From: Chloromonas sp. AAM2 | Lineage: Eukaryota; Chlorophyta; Chlorophyceae; Chlamydomonadales; Chlamydomonadaceae | NCBI GenBank assembly: GCA_004335635.1 | Contig: QAXH01003425.1 | Span: 1 to 25,078 of the forward strand | Reading direction: 5' to 3' | DNA: 25,078 nt | Part shown: positions 23,098 through 25,078 of the stretch, one piece after another | Layout: every line of letters begins with the position of its first letter | How positions within the stretch are numbered: position 1 is the stretch's first letter | The notes under the pieces: model-generated | Database searches by the model: none | Seen by the model: the letters and a program-made list of their open reading frames with translations, nothing else | What the model was told of the DNA's origin: nothing | Position numbers and translations under genes: made by a program

Positions 23098-23694
23098 AGT
23101 AGCAGGCCTTCAACACGCTGAGCACTGAACAAGCAGATAACCAACTGACATGATTGCCCATGGAGTGTGCAGATTCAGTATTCCTGCAAGCCATGGATAC
23201 TTGGGGCTTTAGAATGGACAGCGTGCAACTGAATACGTGCTTGGGATGCCTGAGCGCATGACCATGCGGACACCCGCTTCAGATGCCCTTTTGCATGGCT
23301 CAGAAGCAAGGTCCTTGCATGGCCGGCCAGCCTGCTCATCCCGATGGCCGTTTATGGCGCATGGCATCCTGTAATGTGCCTTGCATGGCAAACTCCCGGG
23401 TTGGCTGCAAACTGTCAGCTCCTGGCCCTGTTCTCTGGCATGTCTGGGATAGTGCTGCATGGCAAACTCAAACATGGCCAACCCAACTCAGCGGAGCACA
23501 GGCAGTTAGCATGCGCCAGTTATATTACCTCCGAGTGGATGTAGGGCCTGGATTGACGCCCATGCGAGCTGGGGCCCACGCAGAAACCTGAGTGGTTTCG
23601 GGATGTACGGGACGTTGGGAACCTCGGATACTGCGCGATGCAACCTCACGCTCCAAGAGATCCGTGACCAAATCCTTGCAATCTATAAGCAAAG
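23098..23694. other. Upstream region of the right small gene
   Basis: This is the counterpart of 1385-1977, with the same GCATGG-type words, and presumably contains the promoter and 5' UTR of the plus-strand gene. No TATA box or known element was recognised. Confidence 0.45.
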
Positions 23695-25070
23695 ATGTCT
23701 CTGCCACTGTACGCTAACAGGAACCAGCCCCTGCCGAACAGCAGCGCAAAACCCCAATCCGCCAAAAAGATGGGCGCCAAGATGGTCTCTTTCTGCAAAA
23801 TCGCAGCAACCCTGATTATCCTTGCAGCAGTAAGTGTCCGCGCTGTCCGCTATGCAGAGCTTGCGAATGCAAGCGGTTTGGAGATGGCTTGCATGGCAAG
23901 TTTGGAGAAGCGCCAACTGCGCGGGACTCTGCTGCCAGAAGCATGACAAGCTACTCTGCAAATTCAGAGTCAGATGCAGCTCTGCACAGAATGAAGACAG
24001 GGGCGTCGGTTTGCAAGCTTCCTGTGCCCTTCCCTGCGCAGTGTGCTGCCACCGTGATGCCTTCCGCCACCCAGGCAGCTGCAGGCACGATGAAATGCCA
24101 GGGCGCCTGTGCTCCAAGCTCTGCCGCATCAACCCCCGCAACCGGTGCGTCCAGGGGGGACGTGCTATGTCCATTGAAGAACCCCGCGACAACAACAGCG
24201 GTTGGGCTTCTGCGATGACACCGCCACCACCAGCGCCTGTCAGCAAGCAAAATTTTGCAATTGGTTACGGCAAGATTTGATGTCATTCTTCCAATCTTAT
24301 CTTTGACCGAATCAATACCAGCATGGGCCCGCGGCTCCATCCTTCATGCACCTGTGCCCCAGTCTCTTCACCTTACAGCATGCAATGACTACAAACACAA
24401 CACATCGACAATGGTGCCATGCATGTGGTACCTGACTGACCTTTCACCATGCTCCCATGATGCAGGCACCACCAGCTCTCCCATGCCCAGCATTGGGGCT
24501 GAGGACGATGTACTGGACATCATGGCAACGAACCTCCTGGAACGGGGCATCGCTCCTGCGATCAGGGCCCTCCATGATGAGAACGAGCACCTCAAGTCAA
24601 CCTTCCCTACCGAGTACCGGCGATCCATATCACGCAACTTGCGCATGCTGGGGACAACAACAACCACCACCACTGCCCAACCCCCCCATGCTCCCTTCAA
24701 GGCCACCACTGGCAACGCCAGCCCTGGTGCATCCTCCTCTGCGAATTCTATGCGCATGGCATACGAGACCATCAAGGACACAGCTGCCAGGGCTGCCGCT
24801 GCTGGCCTTGCCTTCGTCCGTTATGAAGTGACCTTGGAGGACATCGAGATGTTTGCAGACGTGTGGTGCACAGCGCTGTTCCTGGCAGTGCTGCCATTCT
24901 GCATTTACAACAAGGACTTCATGCGCCACATGCGCATGCACCATGATCGCTTCATGCGCATGCCGCACAGCCTGGGTCGCGTGCTACGCCGCGCTGTGAG
25001 GGCCTCAGGCAGACTGGTGGGTGCAGTGCCAATGCAATGGCAGTTAATTGTCAGTTACTGTTGCATTTGA
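23695..25070 (+). CDS. Unrecognised small membrane/secreted protein, right copy (280 aa, three exons)
   Basis: Exons are 23695-23829, 24042-24144 and 24466-25070, summing to 843 nt in frame, with the same splice sites as the left copy. The leader MSLPLYANRN is followed by a basic stretch and a hydrophobic segment (SFCKIAATLIILAA, about 32-45). A Ser/Thr/Ala-rich part, a seven-Thr run and a charged helical part follow. A second hydrophobic segment (about 207-227, ending in VLPFCIY) precedes a Met/His-rich cluster (FMRHMRMHHDRFMRMPH, 231-247). Compared with the left copy it has one extra Ser and a handful of substitutions (for example Arg241 for Gly). That both copies stay open despite these changes suggests the gene is under selection or was duplicated recently. 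No family is recognised. Exon 2 is the least secure part; a second, Cys-rich frame is also open there. Confidence 0.6.
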
Positions 25071-25078
25071 ATGTGATA

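Larger units (their letters stand above)
23098..25078. repeat. Right arm of ~2 kb inverted duplication
   Basis: This is the inverted copy of 7-1977, reaching the end of the window. The exons of the enclosed gene are nearly identical to the left copy. The upstream part (23100-23600) shows more indels, including extra bases around 23430-23470. The orientation puts the two enclosed genes back to back, each reading away from the central 21 kb. Confidence 0.93.

Noticed and set aside
23834..24280. Cys-rich alternative frame in the small gene (CCHRDAFRHPGS and onward), also open in both arms.
   Set aside because: It has no signal linking it in frame to the leader and last exon. The frame used joins all three exons with good splice sites. 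It remains a possible alternative.
25053..25067. C-terminal SYCCI of the small protein as a prenylation (CaaX) signal.
   Set aside because: CaaX needs Cys at the fourth position from the end; here that residue is Tyr.

Overview
The window is nuclear DNA of a eukaryote, most likely a green alga. It holds long intron-rich genes with clean GT-AG junctions, low-complexity Ala/Gly/Ser/Gln linkers inside conserved proteins, a (TG)n tract and short inverted-repeat elements. A trebouxiophyte or a related chlorophyte would fit, but the sequence alone does not fix the genus. No bacterial-style operon, rRNA, tRNA or CRISPR array was seen.

Layout. (1) Positions 7-~1977 and ~23098-25078 are two arms of one ~2 kb inverted duplication. 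Each arm carries an intact three-exon copy of an unrecognised small membrane or secreted protein gene, and both copies read outward. (2) 1978-3487 is mostly non-coding, with two weak exon-like islands on the minus strand. (3) 3488-8559, minus strand: a six-exon gene for a 1047-residue patatin-like lipase with the GGG oxyanion motif, the GASCG nucleophile motif, the DGG aspartate and an N-terminal MGCSTSK acylation signal. (4) 8560-8813: a 254-bp shared promoter interval. (5) 8814-18816, plus strand: an 18-exon gene for a 1662-residue BRUTUS/HRZ-type E3 ubiquitin ligase with three hemerythrin domains, CHY and CTCHY zinc fingers, a RING-H2 and a C-terminal zinc ribbon. An optional 19th exon at 19116-19338 would extend the C-terminus. 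(6) 18817-~23097: a gene-poor stretch with copies of a short repeat family whose ends carry the motif TTTGCCAGTTCTGGGACA.

Both large gene models were assembled by hand. They keep frame across every junction: the summed exon lengths are 3144 and 4989 nt, both divisible by 3. The two small-gene copies do so independently, at 840 and 843 nt.

How the parts may work together. BRUTUS/HRZ proteins are known in land plants as iron- and oxygen-binding ubiquitin ligases that restrain the iron-deficiency response. Here the gene shares a short divergent promoter with a probably membrane-anchored lipase. That suggests, but does not show, co-regulation of iron sensing and membrane or storage lipid turnover. 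The most unusual signals are the inverted duplication around the locus and a transposon-like element whose end supplies the 3' splice site of the first lipase intron.
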